Positions 18,609 through 28,028 of a DNA stretch of 64,000 nt are shown here, in pieces (positions within the stretch are counted from its first letter, which is position 1; the number at the start of each line of letters is the position of its first letter). Below the pieces are notes generated by a model. It was not told where the DNA came from, ran no database searches, and was given only the letters and a program-made list of their open reading frames with translations. The position numbers and the translations under genes were made by a program. Origin of the DNA: Melioribacteraceae bacterium (lineage in GTDB: Bacteria; Bacteroidota; Ignavibacteria; Ignavibacteriales; Melioribacteraceae); NCBI GenBank assembly GCA_021740785.1, contig JAIOZI010000008.1, positions 1 to 64,000 of the forward strand. The letters run 5' to 3'.

Positions 18609-19253
18609 ATGATAAAAGGCGTTATTTTCGATTTGGATGGAGTCATTGTTTCAACAGATGAATACCATTACCAGGCATGGAAACAGCTTGCAGATGAAGA
18701 GGGGATTGAGTTCGATCGTGAAATTAATAATCAATTACGCGGAGTGAGCAGAATAGAAAGTCTAAAAATCATCTTAAAAAAATCTACAAAAACCTATTCT
18801 GATGAAAAAATTTATGATTTGGCGGAACGAAAGAATAAGTTCTACCGGGTATCTTTGGAATCGTTGGATGAACGAGAACTGCTCCCCGGTGCACTTGAGA
18901 TAATTACTTCACTTAAAACAAAGAAAATTCCTATGGCAATTGCTTCTTCCAGTAAAAATGCAAAAACAATTTTGAAAAAAATAAAATTGACTGAAACATT
19001 CGATGTAGTAACTGATGGAACTGATGTTACAGAAACGAAACCAGATCCGCAGATTTTTTTGATTGCCGCCGAGAGGCTGAGTATTGCACCCGCGGAATGT
19101 TTAGTCGTTGAAGATTCTGAAGCCGGAATTGAAGCGGCTAAAAGAGCCGGTATGAAATACCTGGGCATCGGAACTATTAATTCATTACCGAACGCCGAAT
19201 ACCGTGTTAAAAACCTTTCCGAGATTTCCGTTGATAAACTTCTCTCTTTATAA
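18609..19253 (+). CDS. pgmB: Beta-phosphoglucomutase
   Basis: HAD-superfamily mutase of 214 residues that converts beta-glucose 1-phosphate to glucose 6-phosphate. Motif I is FDLDGVIVSTDEYH with nucleophile D8 and acid D10; the cap has LRGVSRIESLKIIL, the hallmark of the beta-PGM subfamily. Motif II is IASSSKN, motif III K near LKKIKL, and the metal site is VVEDSEAGIEAAKRAGM. It starts 10 bp after the GH65 stop, which pairs the two enzymes into a pathway. It is the last gene of the operon; convergent transcription follows. Confidence 0.94.
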   Translation: MIKGVIFDLDGVIVSTDEYHYQAWKQLADEEGIEFDREINNQLRGVSRIESLKIILKKSTKTYSDEKIYDLAERKNKFYRVSLESLDERELLPGALEIITSLKTKKIPMAIASSSKNAKTILKKIKLTETFDVVTDGTDVTETKPDPQIFLIAAERLSIAPAECLVVEDSEAGIEAAKRAGMKYLGIGTINSLPNAEYRVKNLSEISVDKLLSL

Positions 19254-19289
19254 ATGAGATTGCAAATTTAATTCAACTTTTACAGTAGA

Positions 19290-21617
19290 TTATTTCAACT
19301 GAATTTCATACACCGTATTGTTTACCGCGCCAAATGAGATTTCATTTTCATTAATTAACGAATCAATTTTTTCCCCGTTACATGAAATAATAATGTTATT
19401 GAATTGAGTCTCGAATTTTAACTTAACTGAAATACCGCCGGACTCGCTCGTGAGGTATTCGATACTGAATTGAAATTCTCTGAATTTAATTTTTGATATT
19501 CCGTAAGAGCCGGGCTGCTCATAGAAATCATTCGGCAATGACGGCGCTAGAATAAATTTATTATTTGATGCATCGATCGATTCACGATATCCAATTATAT
19601 TGCGTATAACCAATGCCGGTAGAGTTGCTCCCCAGCCATAGTTTTCACAACCGTTCAGCATTCTTTTGTCCATTTCTTCTGGCCAGAATTCCGTAGCAAC
19701 ACCCGGAATTCGGTAATTATATTTTTCAGGCAGACCGACATTTCTAACACCAACCGGTTTCAAATTGTTGTCCGAGGATCTCTTATAAATCCGATTCCCG
19801 GTTTTATAAATAAGCTCTGAATTTAAATTCAACATTCCCGCATTCCACACCGCCTCTGTGTAAGGGAACATAAACGACGGCCAATCCAGCCAATACTTCG
19901 GATTTTCAACAAAGTATTTTATCATTGGTTTAATCGCTTCAACTTGTTTTTCTTCGGCAACTTTTACGGAGACAGGAAGCAGCATCATTATATCAAAATA
20001 ATCTTTTAGAATAATCGGTTTTTCGGTTCGAGAATCAAAATCTCTAAACCAGCCATCAACAAACATTTTTCTTGTTCTGTTGATTCTATCATCTGCAAGT
20101 TCTTTCCAATATTCGGTATCGTTGTCGGCTCCGGCGATTTTCGAAAACTCAATCATATTGTGAAATGCATTAGCCATCACAGCTTCAACATCAACTGTTC
20201 TAACGTAGGTTGCTGATTTCCCTTCTTCGTTTTCACCAATTAAAAATCTTTTTGAACCATCCTGCCCGGACTCCCAACTGTTATCACAAAAAAACCAGCC
20301 GTCGGTGTCTGTCCTGTTTTTCAGCCACCATTGAAGAAATGATTTCAGATAAGGATAAAGTTTTTTGATCCACTCATCATCTCCATCCCGCAAATAAATT
20401 GATTGAATAACGTGAAACGGAATTCCCCAGGTTGGTGCAGTTCCGCATTCTTCACCGCTTTCTCCAATCATGTTCATGCTTCCGTCTTCTCGCGAACACG
20501 GAACATTAGGCGCCGGTGCGTCTGCGAATGTTCCCAGAATCACTTCTTTTGCCATTTCAATATCAGCAAAACTGTAGCACATCATGTCAAGAGCGGATTC
20601 CCCGAGAACCGATCTCGGTGTAAAAATCTGCATCCCGTCCCAATGATGTTCATATATTCCTGCCGGTTGTCTAATAGTCATTCTCAACGTTTCGAAATCA
20701 TAAACCCAGCCCTGTTTCCAGAAATCACTCCAATCGCCAGTGAGCATAGGCATATTGTTATAAAACTTTTCATCTTCATTTAATTTCTTATTCAATTGAT
20801 CAGCCGAATCTGTCAGCGATGACTTAAATTCTTTCAATGCAGCAATTTGATTGACTCCTCTTGTTAATGAAAGAGTCAACCTTTCCGATTGACCGGGATT
20901 AGCATTTATGTTAAATGAGATAGTATTATAAACTGCTTTATCTGTAATTTCACCTTTATTTTCAGTCGATTGCAAATAATTAGTTCTAACTGCTTCACTC
21001 CACTTATTTTCATCAAAAGTTATATTATGAGACTTACTTTTTTTATCCGAACCCAAAATAAAAACATCACCGTAAGACCAGATTTTGTTTACTAATGCAT
21101 CGTTTTCCTGATCATAATTCCCGAGAATACCGCCGCTGCCCCACCAATTTCGTTCTACAAATCCATATATGTTAGTCGCATGAAGAGTGATTTCATGTTT
21201 CACGCTAGAAATATTTTCGATATCAGCTACACCCATCAGTGAGTTTTCGTTGATCAGATAATATTTTATATCGAATTCAATTCCCCTGAAAGTAAAATTA
21301 TAGCTCATCATATTTTTTGTGTGATATGAAGAATAAAGTTCAATTTTGTTTTGGTGAAAATCATGAAGTTCATGTAAAACAATATCATCGATATTTATAC
21401 TGAGGTGAAGAAAGGATAGATAATTGACATTCCTCAACGCTCCTTCTGCATAAGACCACGGCAGCCGTCTCGCCCAGAATCCAAATCCAATAGGGGGAAC
21501 TGATCGAATAATTCCGCTTCGGTTCAAAACCGCACTGTGATAAGGATTGTCGATGTAACCGTGGGATACATATTTTAATTTAGGATAACTCTTCGGCATA
21601 TTAATTGTCTGACTCAT
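19290..21617 (-). CDS. Six-hairpin glycosidase, MGH1/GH63-like
   Basis: Predicted glycoside hydrolase of about 775 residues with an N-terminal beta domain and an (alpha/alpha)6 barrel. The barrel shows WDGMQIFTPRSVLGESALDMM, ALDMMCYSF and the acidic motif NSWESGQDGSKRF (E452/D456 counted from a GTG three codons upstream), which resembles the ESG-D-S-R motif of GH37/GH63/mannosylglycerate-hydrolase-type enzymes. No signal peptide is seen, so it is probably cytoplasmic. Its substrate cannot be read. Divergent from the ADP-ribosylglycohydrolase gene with a LacI-type operator between. ATG at 21617 chosen over GTG at 21626; neither has a strong ribosome site. Confidence 0.75.
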   Translation of the reverse strand: MSQTINMPKSYPKLKYVSHGYIDNPYHSAVLNRSGIIRSVPPIGFGFWARRLPWSYAEGALRNVNYLSFLHLSINIDDIVLHELHDFHQNKIELYSSYHTKNMMSYNFTFRGIEFDIKYYLINENSLMGVADIENISSVKHEITLHATNIYGFVERNWWGSGGILGNYDQENDALVNKIWSYGDVFILGSDKKSKSHNITFDENKWSEAVRTNYLQSTENKGEITDKAVYNTISFNINANPGQSERLTLSLTRGVNQIAALKEFKSSLTDSADQLNKKLNEDEKFYNNMPMLTGDWSDFWKQGWVYDFETLRMTIRQPAGIYEHHWDGMQIFTPRSVLGESALDMMCYSFADIEMAKEVILGTFADAPAPNVPCSREDGSMNMIGESGEECGTAPTWGIPFHVIQSIYLRDGDDEWIKKLYPYLKSFLQWWLKNRTDTDGWFFCDNSWESGQDGSKRFLIGENEEGKSATYVRTVDVEAVMANAFHNMIEFSKIAGADNDTEYWKELADDRINRTRKMFVDGWFRDFDSRTEKPIILKDYFDIMMLLPVSVKVAEEKQVEAIKPMIKYFVENPKYWLDWPSFMFPYTEAVWNAGMLNLNSELIYKTGNRIYKRSSDNNLKPVGVRNVGLPEKYNYRIPGVATEFWPEEMDKRMLNGCENYGWGATLPALVIRNIIGYRESIDASNNKFILAPSLPNDFYEQPGSYGISKIKFREFQFSIEYLTSESGGISVKLKFETQFNNIIISCNGEKIDSLINENEISFGAVNNTVYEIQLK

Positions 21618-21667
21618 GATTTTCACTTGAAAGTTTATTTATGAATTCGAAAATTTAACGTGATTTA

Positions 21668-21681
21668 TGTTAACGATAACA
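21668..21681. promoter_or_regulatory. LacI-type operator, site 2
   Basis: TGTTAACGATAACA, identical to site 1, in the 142-bp gap between the divergent six-hairpin glycosidase and ADP-ribosylglycohydrolase genes. It can serve both directions. No clear -35/-10 pair was found here. Confidence 0.75.
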
Positions 21682-21759
21682 TTAGTTTTAGATAACTAAA
21701 CATATCAAAAAGTTTTTGTATCACAAAATTGATTATTGATAATATATTTAATAAACGAA

Positions 21760-23052
21760 ATGGATAAAATGAATCTCGAAGAGCTTAAAAAGAAAATGGA
21801 TCTTGCCCATGATTATCTGTCCCTTCTAAATGATTTTGACCCTTCAGCCGACAAGTATGCCGGAAACTTCCTTCAGATAATAGATGATAAATTGGGTGAG
21901 TTTAACACGATTGTTAATGAATGCAAGTCAATTGATGAACCAAATACATTAGAAGGAATAAAATCTTTACGACCTGATTCAAGGCAAATTTTTAATGTAG
22001 AAATTTCGAAAGAGGAGTACCGTGAAAAATTAAGCGCTGCTTTACTTGGACGAATGATCGGATGTACGCTCGGGGCGCCGGTTGAACAATGGTCAATTGA
22101 AAGAATGGAAATGCTTGCTCAAAAGAAAGGACAGTCATTTCCTCTGACGGATTATTGGAAATATATTCCCTTCGAAAATGAAGAACGTTACGGTCTATCA
22201 AAGATGATCGAATATACAAAGGGTGGAATGAAAAGTGTCCCGGCGGATGATGATATTGTCTATACTCTTTTGAACCTGCTTATTTTGGAAGAACATGGAA
22301 TTAACTTCACCACTGAAGATATCTCCAAAGCGTGGTTGAAATATTTACCATATGCATGTACCGCCGAGGAAATTACGCTAAACAATTTACAAAATGGAAT
22401 TTCATGGAGTGAGGCTGGTAATATTAATAATCCTTATATCGAGTGGATTGGTGCTGCAATCAGAGCGGATTCATTTGGGTATGTTGCACCCGGTAAACCG
22501 GAACTCGCAGCTAAAATGGCTTATCATGATGCATATTTGAGTCACAGAAGAAACGGAATCTATGGTGAAATGCTATGGGCAGCAGTGATTTCCGCAGCCT
22601 TTATTGTTGATGATCCTTTGATGGCTGTTGAGATCGGACTTTACGAAATACCGGGTACAAGCCGACTTGCAGAAGCAGTTCGATGGGCATTAGATAATGT
22701 AAATCAAGTCAGTGATTATAATCAAGCGAGGAAATTAATTGATGTGAAATTTCCGGGCATGAGTCAGGTTCACACAATTAATAATGCATGTGCTGTTATT
22801 TTCGGTTTAGCACTCGGCGGTAAAAATTTCACAGCAGTAATCGGGAACACTGTGGCAATCGGTTTGGATAATGACTGCACCGCAGCAACAGCGGGAAGTG
22901 TAATCGGTGCAATATTAGGAAAATCCCGAATTGAGCAGCATTGGTTCGAAAATTTTAACAACAGAATAGTTTCCTATCTTAAAAATGAAAATGAATTTTT
23001 AATTGATAATGTGCTGAATAGATTTGAAAAAGTTGTATTTCATAAAAGGTGA
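21760..23052 (+). CDS. ADP-ribosylglycohydrolase family protein
   Basis: Member of the DraG/ARH fold family, about 430 residues. Metal-binding acidic clusters are present: GRMIGCTLGAPVEQW at the first helix, VPADDDIVYTLL and the C-terminal GLDNDCTAATAGSVIGAILG (DxDxxA type), so a di-metal site is likely intact. The first 90 residues are an unassigned helical extension. Family members remove ADP-ribose or, in sugar loci, may act on N- or O-ribosides or related glycosides. Its place in a glycan regulon argues for a sugar substrate (inference). A TTG at 21736 extends the frame, but the ATG at 21760 is more likely. Confidence 0.82.
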   Translation: MDKMNLEELKKKMDLAHDYLSLLNDFDPSADKYAGNFLQIIDDKLGEFNTIVNECKSIDEPNTLEGIKSLRPDSRQIFNVEISKEEYREKLSAALLGRMIGCTLGAPVEQWSIERMEMLAQKKGQSFPLTDYWKYIPFENEERYGLSKMIEYTKGGMKSVPADDDIVYTLLNLLILEEHGINFTTEDISKAWLKYLPYACTAEEITLNNLQNGISWSEAGNINNPYIEWIGAAIRADSFGYVAPGKPELAAKMAYHDAYLSHRRNGIYGEMLWAAVISAAFIVDDPLMAVEIGLYEIPGTSRLAEAVRWALDNVNQVSDYNQARKLIDVKFPGMSQVHTINNACAVIFGLALGGKNFTAVIGNTVAIGLDNDCTAATAGSVIGAILGKSRIEQHWFENFNNRIVSYLKNENEFLIDNVLNRFEKVVFHKR

Positions 23053-23112
23053 CGGATCATAATAATGCGGTTCACTTTATTTCATCAAAGCGTTGAACAA
23101 TAAAGAATTTAA

Positions 23113-23167
23113 TTGACTTTTTGTTGCTATTTAGTAAAATTAGCAAATGCAATTGTTAACGTTAACA
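23113..23167 (+). promoter_or_regulatory. Promoter with LacI-type operator, site 3 (corrinoid operon)
   Basis: TTGACT (23113-23118), 16-bp spacer, TAAAAT (23135-23140), then the perfect palindrome TGTTAACGTTAACA at 23154-23167, immediately before the corrinoid protein gene. It controls the methyl-transfer and sugar operon that follows. Confidence 0.8.
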
Positions 23168-23181
23168 TAAAGAGAATGAAT

Positions 23182-23853
23182 ATGAACGAAATTTTGGAAA
23201 AAATATCTTATTGTATCGAAAGAGGAAAATCCGATAAGCATGCAAAATTCCCTCCGGATTTAAAAGATCAAGATGGTGTGGTTGAATATACTCAAGCTGC
23301 GCTTGATAACGGGATATCTGCGCAGTCGGTTCTCAACGACGGAATGATGCCCGGAATGAACAAAATAGGTATCAGATTCAGAAACGGAGAAATATATGTT
23401 CCCGATGTATTAATCGCTGCCAAAGCAATGAAAGCTGGGATGCAATTAATTAAACCTTTTTTTCAATCGGGTGAAGCGAAACATAAAGGCAAAATAGTTC
23501 TCGGTACGGTTGCCGGCGACTTGCACGATATAGGTAAGAATCTGGTTGCAATGGTTATGGAAGGCGGCGGCTGGGAAGTAGTTGATATTGGTGTTGATGC
23601 AAATGCACAGAAATTTATTGAAGCTATTGAAAATAATGATGCTAAAGTCGTTGGATTGAGCGCTCTGCTAACAACAACTATGAATAATATGGAAGCAATT
23701 ACGAAAGAAATAAAGTCAAAATTTCCCGAAGTTACAGTTGTAATCGGCGGCGCTCCTGTGACTGAAAAATTTTCTAATTCGATCGGTTCGGATTTTTATT
23801 CGGCTGATCCACAAGGGGCACTCGATTTTCTTAATGAGAAACTGGAAATTTAA
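23182..23853 (+). CDS. Corrinoid (B12-binding) methyltransferase protein, MtaC/MtbC type
   Basis: Small corrinoid carrier of 223 residues that holds a methyl group on cobalt between two methyltransferases. Residues 1-90 form the helical cap domain (LNDGMMPGMNKIGIRFRNGEIYVPDVL). The Rossmann B12 domain follows, with GTVAGDLHDIGKN (D113, His115, Gly118: the DxHxxG cobalt-ligand motif), GLSALLTTTM and VIGGAPVT. It equals the cobalamin module of MetH as a separate protein. First gene of the operon; the next gene starts immediately after its stop. The frame extends to a TTG at 23113 inside the promoter; the ATG at 23182 has AAAGAG at the right distance. Confidence 0.93.
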   Translation: MNEILEKISYCIERGKSDKHAKFPPDLKDQDGVVEYTQAALDNGISAQSVLNDGMMPGMNKIGIRFRNGEIYVPDVLIAAKAMKAGMQLIKPFFQSGEAKHKGKIVLGTVAGDLHDIGKNLVAMVMEGGGWEVVDIGVDANAQKFIEAIENNDAKVVGLSALLTTTMNNMEAITKEIKSKFPEVTVVIGGAPVTEKFSNSIGSDFYSADPQGALDFLNEKLEI

Positions 23854-24585
23854 GTGAAGGATCAAGATAACTGTATATGGATTGGGGGGACGGAGATTGA
23901 GAGTCTTCATAAATTCGATCTGGAACCTTCAGATATAAAAATAAACAAACAATTTCTTTATCAGTCATTGGGCTATCAAAACGAAATTCCTGAACCGGTT
24001 TTAATTGAGATTGATAAGACAATTGATTATCTAAATGCACTTGTTGAAATTCAAGCCGGATTTAAATTAATATCCCCTGAACGTGTAAAATTTCATTCCG
24101 GATATATTTTAATTGATGATGAAAGATTAAATACAAAAGCGATCATCGGAAAGAAACTTGTTGATTCTGAAACCCTTGCCATTTTTGTCGCGACTCTTGG
24201 TTCAAGATTAGAAGAAAAATCAAAAAAGTTAATGTCGGAAGGAGATCTGCTTCAAGGCTACATACTGGATGCAGTTGGGTCGGAGTTAGTTGAGCAAACA
24301 ACCGACTGGCTTCAATTGCAAGTTGAGAATTTATTAAGTGAAAATAATCTGAAAATCACGAATAGGTACAGCCCAGGTTACTGCGGCTGGAACGTAGTTG
24401 ACCAGCAAATCATTTTTTCCTTTTTACCCAAACTATTTTGCGGAATTAAACTTTCGGAAAGTTCATTAATGGTCCCGATTAAATCTGTCAGCGGTGTAAT
24501 CGGAATAGGAAAAAATGTTATTAAGTCAGATTATGAATGTTCAATCTGTGACATGACTAATTGCTCACGAAGAAGGGTGATGTAA
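23854..24585 (+). CDS. MetH activation-domain protein (corrinoid reactivation)
   Basis: A 243-residue stand-alone version of the S-adenosylmethionine-binding activation domain of methionine synthase. The signature RYSPGYCGW is followed by IKLSESSLMVPIKSVSGVIGIG. At the C-terminus, CSICDMTNC gives a CxxCx4C cluster, which members beside corrinoid methyltransferases share. Its likely job is reductive remethylation of the oxidised corrinoid protein encoded just upstream. GTG start directly abuts the previous stop, with GGA eight bases upstream, so translation is coupled. The next gene begins one base after its stop. Confidence 0.88.
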   Translation: MKDQDNCIWIGGTEIESLHKFDLEPSDIKINKQFLYQSLGYQNEIPEPVLIEIDKTIDYLNALVEIQAGFKLISPERVKFHSGYILIDDERLNTKAIIGKKLVDSETLAIFVATLGSRLEEKSKKLMSEGDLLQGYILDAVGSELVEQTTDWLQLQVENLLSENNLKITNRYSPGYCGWNVVDQQIIFSFLPKLFCGIKLSESSLMVPIKSVSGVIGIGKNVIKSDYECSICDMTNCSRRRVM

Positions 24586-24586
24586 A

Positions 24587-25468
24587 ATGAAAAAAATCAC
24601 TAACGCTGTTAAAGAGGGTAAAATTCTTGTCTCCGACGGAGCGTGGGGAACCTTCCTTCAACAGAAAGGATTGAAACCCGGCGAATCGCCTGAACTCTGG
24701 AATCTTACTCACAGAGATGAAGTGAAATCAATTGCAAAAAGTTATATCAATGCCGGGGCTGATATTATTGAAACGAACAGTTTCGGGGGAAGTACATTCA
24801 AGCTGAATCATTTCGGACTGCAGGATAAAACTTGCGAGTTAAGTAAAGCAGCCGCTGAAATTTCGCGTGAAGCCGCAGGTGATAAAATAGTCATGGCATC
24901 TGCAGGTCCTACCGGAAAATTTTTGATGATGGGTGACATAACAGAAGATGAGTTGTACGAATCATTTAAACTGCAGACACAAGGATTTGTAAACGGCGGC
25001 GCTGATGCGGTTATAATTGAAACATTTTATGATTTAGGAGAAGCCGAACAGGCAATAAAAGCAGTGAAAGAGAATAGTGATCTTGAAATAATTTGTTCGT
25101 TTACTTTTGAAAATAGGAGTGGACAATTTAAAACAATGATGGGAACTTCGCCCGCTGAAGCGGCAAAGGCAGCATTAGATTTCGGTGCAGATATTGTCGG
25201 TACCAATTGCGGATTCGGATTTGTGCCTATGGTTGAAATTATAAACCAAATCAGAAGTGTTGTTGATATTCCAATTTTGGTTCAAGCAAACGCCGGGCTG
25301 CCGGAATTGGACGGACAAAACATTGTGTATCCAGAAACGCCGAAATTCGTTGCAAATGTTGTCCCCGATTTAATTACCGCCGGTGCAAATATTATAGGCG
25401 GATGCTGCGGAACGACACCTGATCATATAAAGGCAATTGTAAAAAAGGTTCGTTCTATCAAAGGATGA
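24587..25468 (+). CDS. Homocysteine S-methyltransferase family protein
   Basis: Zinc-dependent methyltransferase, 293 residues, corresponding to the N-terminal homocysteine module of MetH or to BHMT. The zinc cysteines are C208 in GTNCGFG and C273/C274 in GGCCGTTPDH; SDGAWGTFLQ and ADIIETNSFGG mark the N-terminal half. With the two preceding genes it rebuilds MetH without its folate-binding domain. It most likely takes the methyl group from the corrinoid protein and makes methionine. One base separates it from the reactivation gene; the ribokinase remnant starts three bases after its stop. Confidence 0.9.
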   Translation: MKKITNAVKEGKILVSDGAWGTFLQQKGLKPGESPELWNLTHRDEVKSIAKSYINAGADIIETNSFGGSTFKLNHFGLQDKTCELSKAAAEISREAAGDKIVMASAGPTGKFLMMGDITEDELYESFKLQTQGFVNGGADAVIIETFYDLGEAEQAIKAVKENSDLEIICSFTFENRSGQFKTMMGTSPAEAAKAALDFGADIVGTNCGFGFVPMVEIINQIRSVVDIPILVQANAGLPELDGQNIVYPETPKFVANVVPDLITAGANIIGGCCGTTPDHIKAIVKKVRSIKG

Positions 25469-25471
25469 TTA

Positions 25472-25874
25472 ATGATGTCTATGAGAAAAAAAATTATTGT
25501 TGCAGGAAGTACCAATACGGATTTAATAATTAAACTGCCGAATTTGCCCAAACCGGGTGAGACAATAATCGGCTGAAATTTTGATCATTTCCGGAGTAGA
25601 AAATGTAATAATTACAATGGGTGCAAAGGGATGCTATCTAAAGACTAAGCAAATGAGTTCAATGATTCCTACATTTAAAGTTGATGCTGTTGATACAACT
25701 GCGGCAGGAGATGTTTTTAACGGAGCAATAGCAGCGGCATTAGCTGAAGGAATGGAATTACCGGATGCAGCCGTGTTTGCATCAGCCGCCGCGGTAATTT
25801 CGGTTACGAAAATAGGGGCGCAGACCTCAATCCCGAATCAAAATGAAATGAATAATTTTATTAAAAACAGATGA
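25472..25874 (+). pseudogene. rbsK: Ribokinase-family kinase, internally deleted
   Basis: Remnant of a PfkB/ribokinase gene. The first 34 codons (25472-25573) encode a normal N-terminus (KKIIVAGSTNTDLIIKLPNLP, KPGETIIG) and then hit TGA at 25574. The C-terminal part continues in another frame from about 25574 to 25874: GVENVIITMGAKGCYL and the catalytic-loop region DTTAAGDVFNGA. A full-length ribokinase has about 300 residues; about 180 in the middle, including the GGKGxN substrate loop, are gone. The flanking genes are intact and in operon spacing. The upstream stop and lost substrate site mean no active kinase. A separate protein could start inside 25581-25874, but would lack the sugar site. 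Confidence 0.88.
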
Positions 25875-25881
25875 ATCATAA

Positions 25882-26283
25882 ATGAAGAAAAACGGAATAA
25901 TAAACTCACAACTCTCAAGAATTATTGCTCAATTAGGACATAGCGATAAATTGGTTATTTGCGACTGCGGTCTGCCGATACCAAGAAATTCCGAAATCGT
26001 TGACCTTGCTTTAATAAAGGGAATACCGGAATTTATCCCAACTCTAAAAGCGATTCTTGATGAAGTAAAAATTGACGGGGCAACTATTGCTGAGGAAATA
26101 AAGGAAATCAGCAAGCCTCTTTATCAAGAACTAGCTCTTAATTTGGATGGGATAAAATTGCGAACCGTACCTCATGAAGAATTTAAAAAAATGACAAACG
26201 GAAACGGTAATATAATATTTATCCGTACAGGCGAGGCAACTTCGTATGCAAATATTATTTTGGAATGCGGCGTAACATTTTAG
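25882..26283 (+). CDS. rbsD: D-ribose pyranase (sugar mutarotase)
   Basis: RbsD/FucU-family mutarotase of 133 residues; it interconverts pyranose and furanose forms of ribose or related sugars. N-terminal MKKNGIINSQLSRIIAQLGH has the catalytic His20; CDCGLPIP follows. The C-terminal IRTGEATSYANIILECGV is the family end. It sits seven bases after the broken ribokinase, its usual operon partner, so the pair was once a standard rbsK-rbsD arrangement, though here within a corrinoid operon. Cytoplasmic. Confidence 0.93.
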   Translation: MKKNGIINSQLSRIIAQLGHSDKLVICDCGLPIPRNSEIVDLALIKGIPEFIPTLKAILDEVKIDGATIAEEIKEISKPLYQELALNLDGIKLRTVPHEEFKKMTNGNGNIIFIRTGEATSYANIILECGVTF

Positions 26284-26844
<561 letters not shown>

Positions 26845-26846
26845 AG

Positions 26847-28001
26847 ATGACATCAAAAGAAAGATTTTTAAAAGCTTTGAATAGAGAAGTACCGGATAGA
26901 TTACCGGTAACAACACATCATCTTCAGCCTTATTTTTTAGATAATTTCATGGATTGTTTATCTATTGATGAAACATTCGATAAGTTTGGGCTGGATCCGA
27001 TAAATTGGTTTCAAGCATATAAACCTGATGAATCAAAAGGTGAGTATTATGATCCGGATCATATACCCGGATTTCTTGAAGCACGGAGGATAGTCAGCGA
27101 CTCATGGATTATAAAATCGAAAGAACTGCCGAATGATCAGTATAAAACAGTTCGATATAATTTTATCACTCCCGACAAAACGCTTTCGATGGTTCTGCAA
27201 AGTAATGAATACACATCATGGGTTTCGGAAAGATTAATAAAAGAAAAAAAAGATATTGATATCATTGCAAAATTCGCAACAAATCCATTATGTGATGTTG
27301 AAGCAGTTAACCGCGAAGCTGAAAAATACGGTCAGAGAGGAATGATCCGGGGATTAATTAATTTCTTTGATGTCTATGGTCAATCCGGTTGCTGGCAGGA
27401 TGCTGCCGTATTATTCGGAATTGAAAACTTAATAATGGCAACGTTTGATGACTCGGAATGGATTCACAAATTTTTGGAAATTTTATTCGAAAGAAAGAAA
27501 AAGTTTTTAGCTTCATGTAAAGGCGCAAAATATGATCTTCTCGAGCATGGCGGCGGCGATGCTTCTTCAACGGTAATTTCACCGCAGATTTTTGAAGAGT
27601 ATATCGCACCATATGACGGTAAACTTATTGACATCGCACACGAAGCCGGTCAGCGTGTAGTTTATCATACATGCGGGGGAATGATGCCAATATTGGAAAT
27701 TATTGCTGAAATGAAACCTGATGCGATGGAGACTTTTACGCCTAAGGATATGGGCGGAGATACAATTCTTTCCGAGGCAAAAAAACGTATCGGTGATAAA
27801 GTATGCATGATCGGCGGGTTTGATCAATTTCATTTCTTTAAGAATTGCGAACCTGAAGATACAAGAAAAGCTGTTAGGGAATGCTTTGATGCAGCGGGCG
27901 GAAATGGTGGTTATATACTTTCACCATCCGATCATTTTTTTGAAGCCGACCCGGAATTGCTATTTGCGTTTGCTGATGAAGCTCGGAAATGTACTTATTA
28001 A
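26847..28001 (+). CDS. UroD-fold corrinoid methyltransferase paralogue 1
   Basis: Uroporphyrinogen-decarboxylase-fold protein of 384 residues. It starts with MTSKERFLKALNREVPDRLPV, the typical opening of the methyltransferase branch. A HxCG motif is present (H274, C276, in VVYHTCGGM). The third zinc ligand of MtaA-type enzymes is not there: the C-terminal loop reads LSPSDHFFE, leaving H363 as a possible substitute. Its position beside a corrinoid protein argues for methyl transfer, not haem synthesis. It could be the subunit that removes the methyl group from the substrate. Starts two bases after the isomerase stop. Confidence 0.82.
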   Translation: MTSKERFLKALNREVPDRLPVTTHHLQPYFLDNFMDCLSIDETFDKFGLDPINWFQAYKPDESKGEYYDPDHIPGFLEARRIVSDSWIIKSKELPNDQYKTVRYNFITPDKTLSMVLQSNEYTSWVSERLIKEKKDIDIIAKFATNPLCDVEAVNREAEKYGQRGMIRGLINFFDVYGQSGCWQDAAVLFGIENLIMATFDDSEWIHKFLEILFERKKKFLASCKGAKYDLLEHGGGDASSTVISPQIFEEYIAPYDGKLIDIAHEAGQRVVYHTCGGMMPILEIIAEMKPDAMETFTPKDMGGDTILSEAKKRIGDKVCMIGGFDQFHFFKNCEPEDTRKAVRECFDAAGGNGGYILSPSDHFFEADPELLFAFADEARKCTY

Positions 28002-28028
28002 AATAAATATCTAACTGGGGAGGTATTG

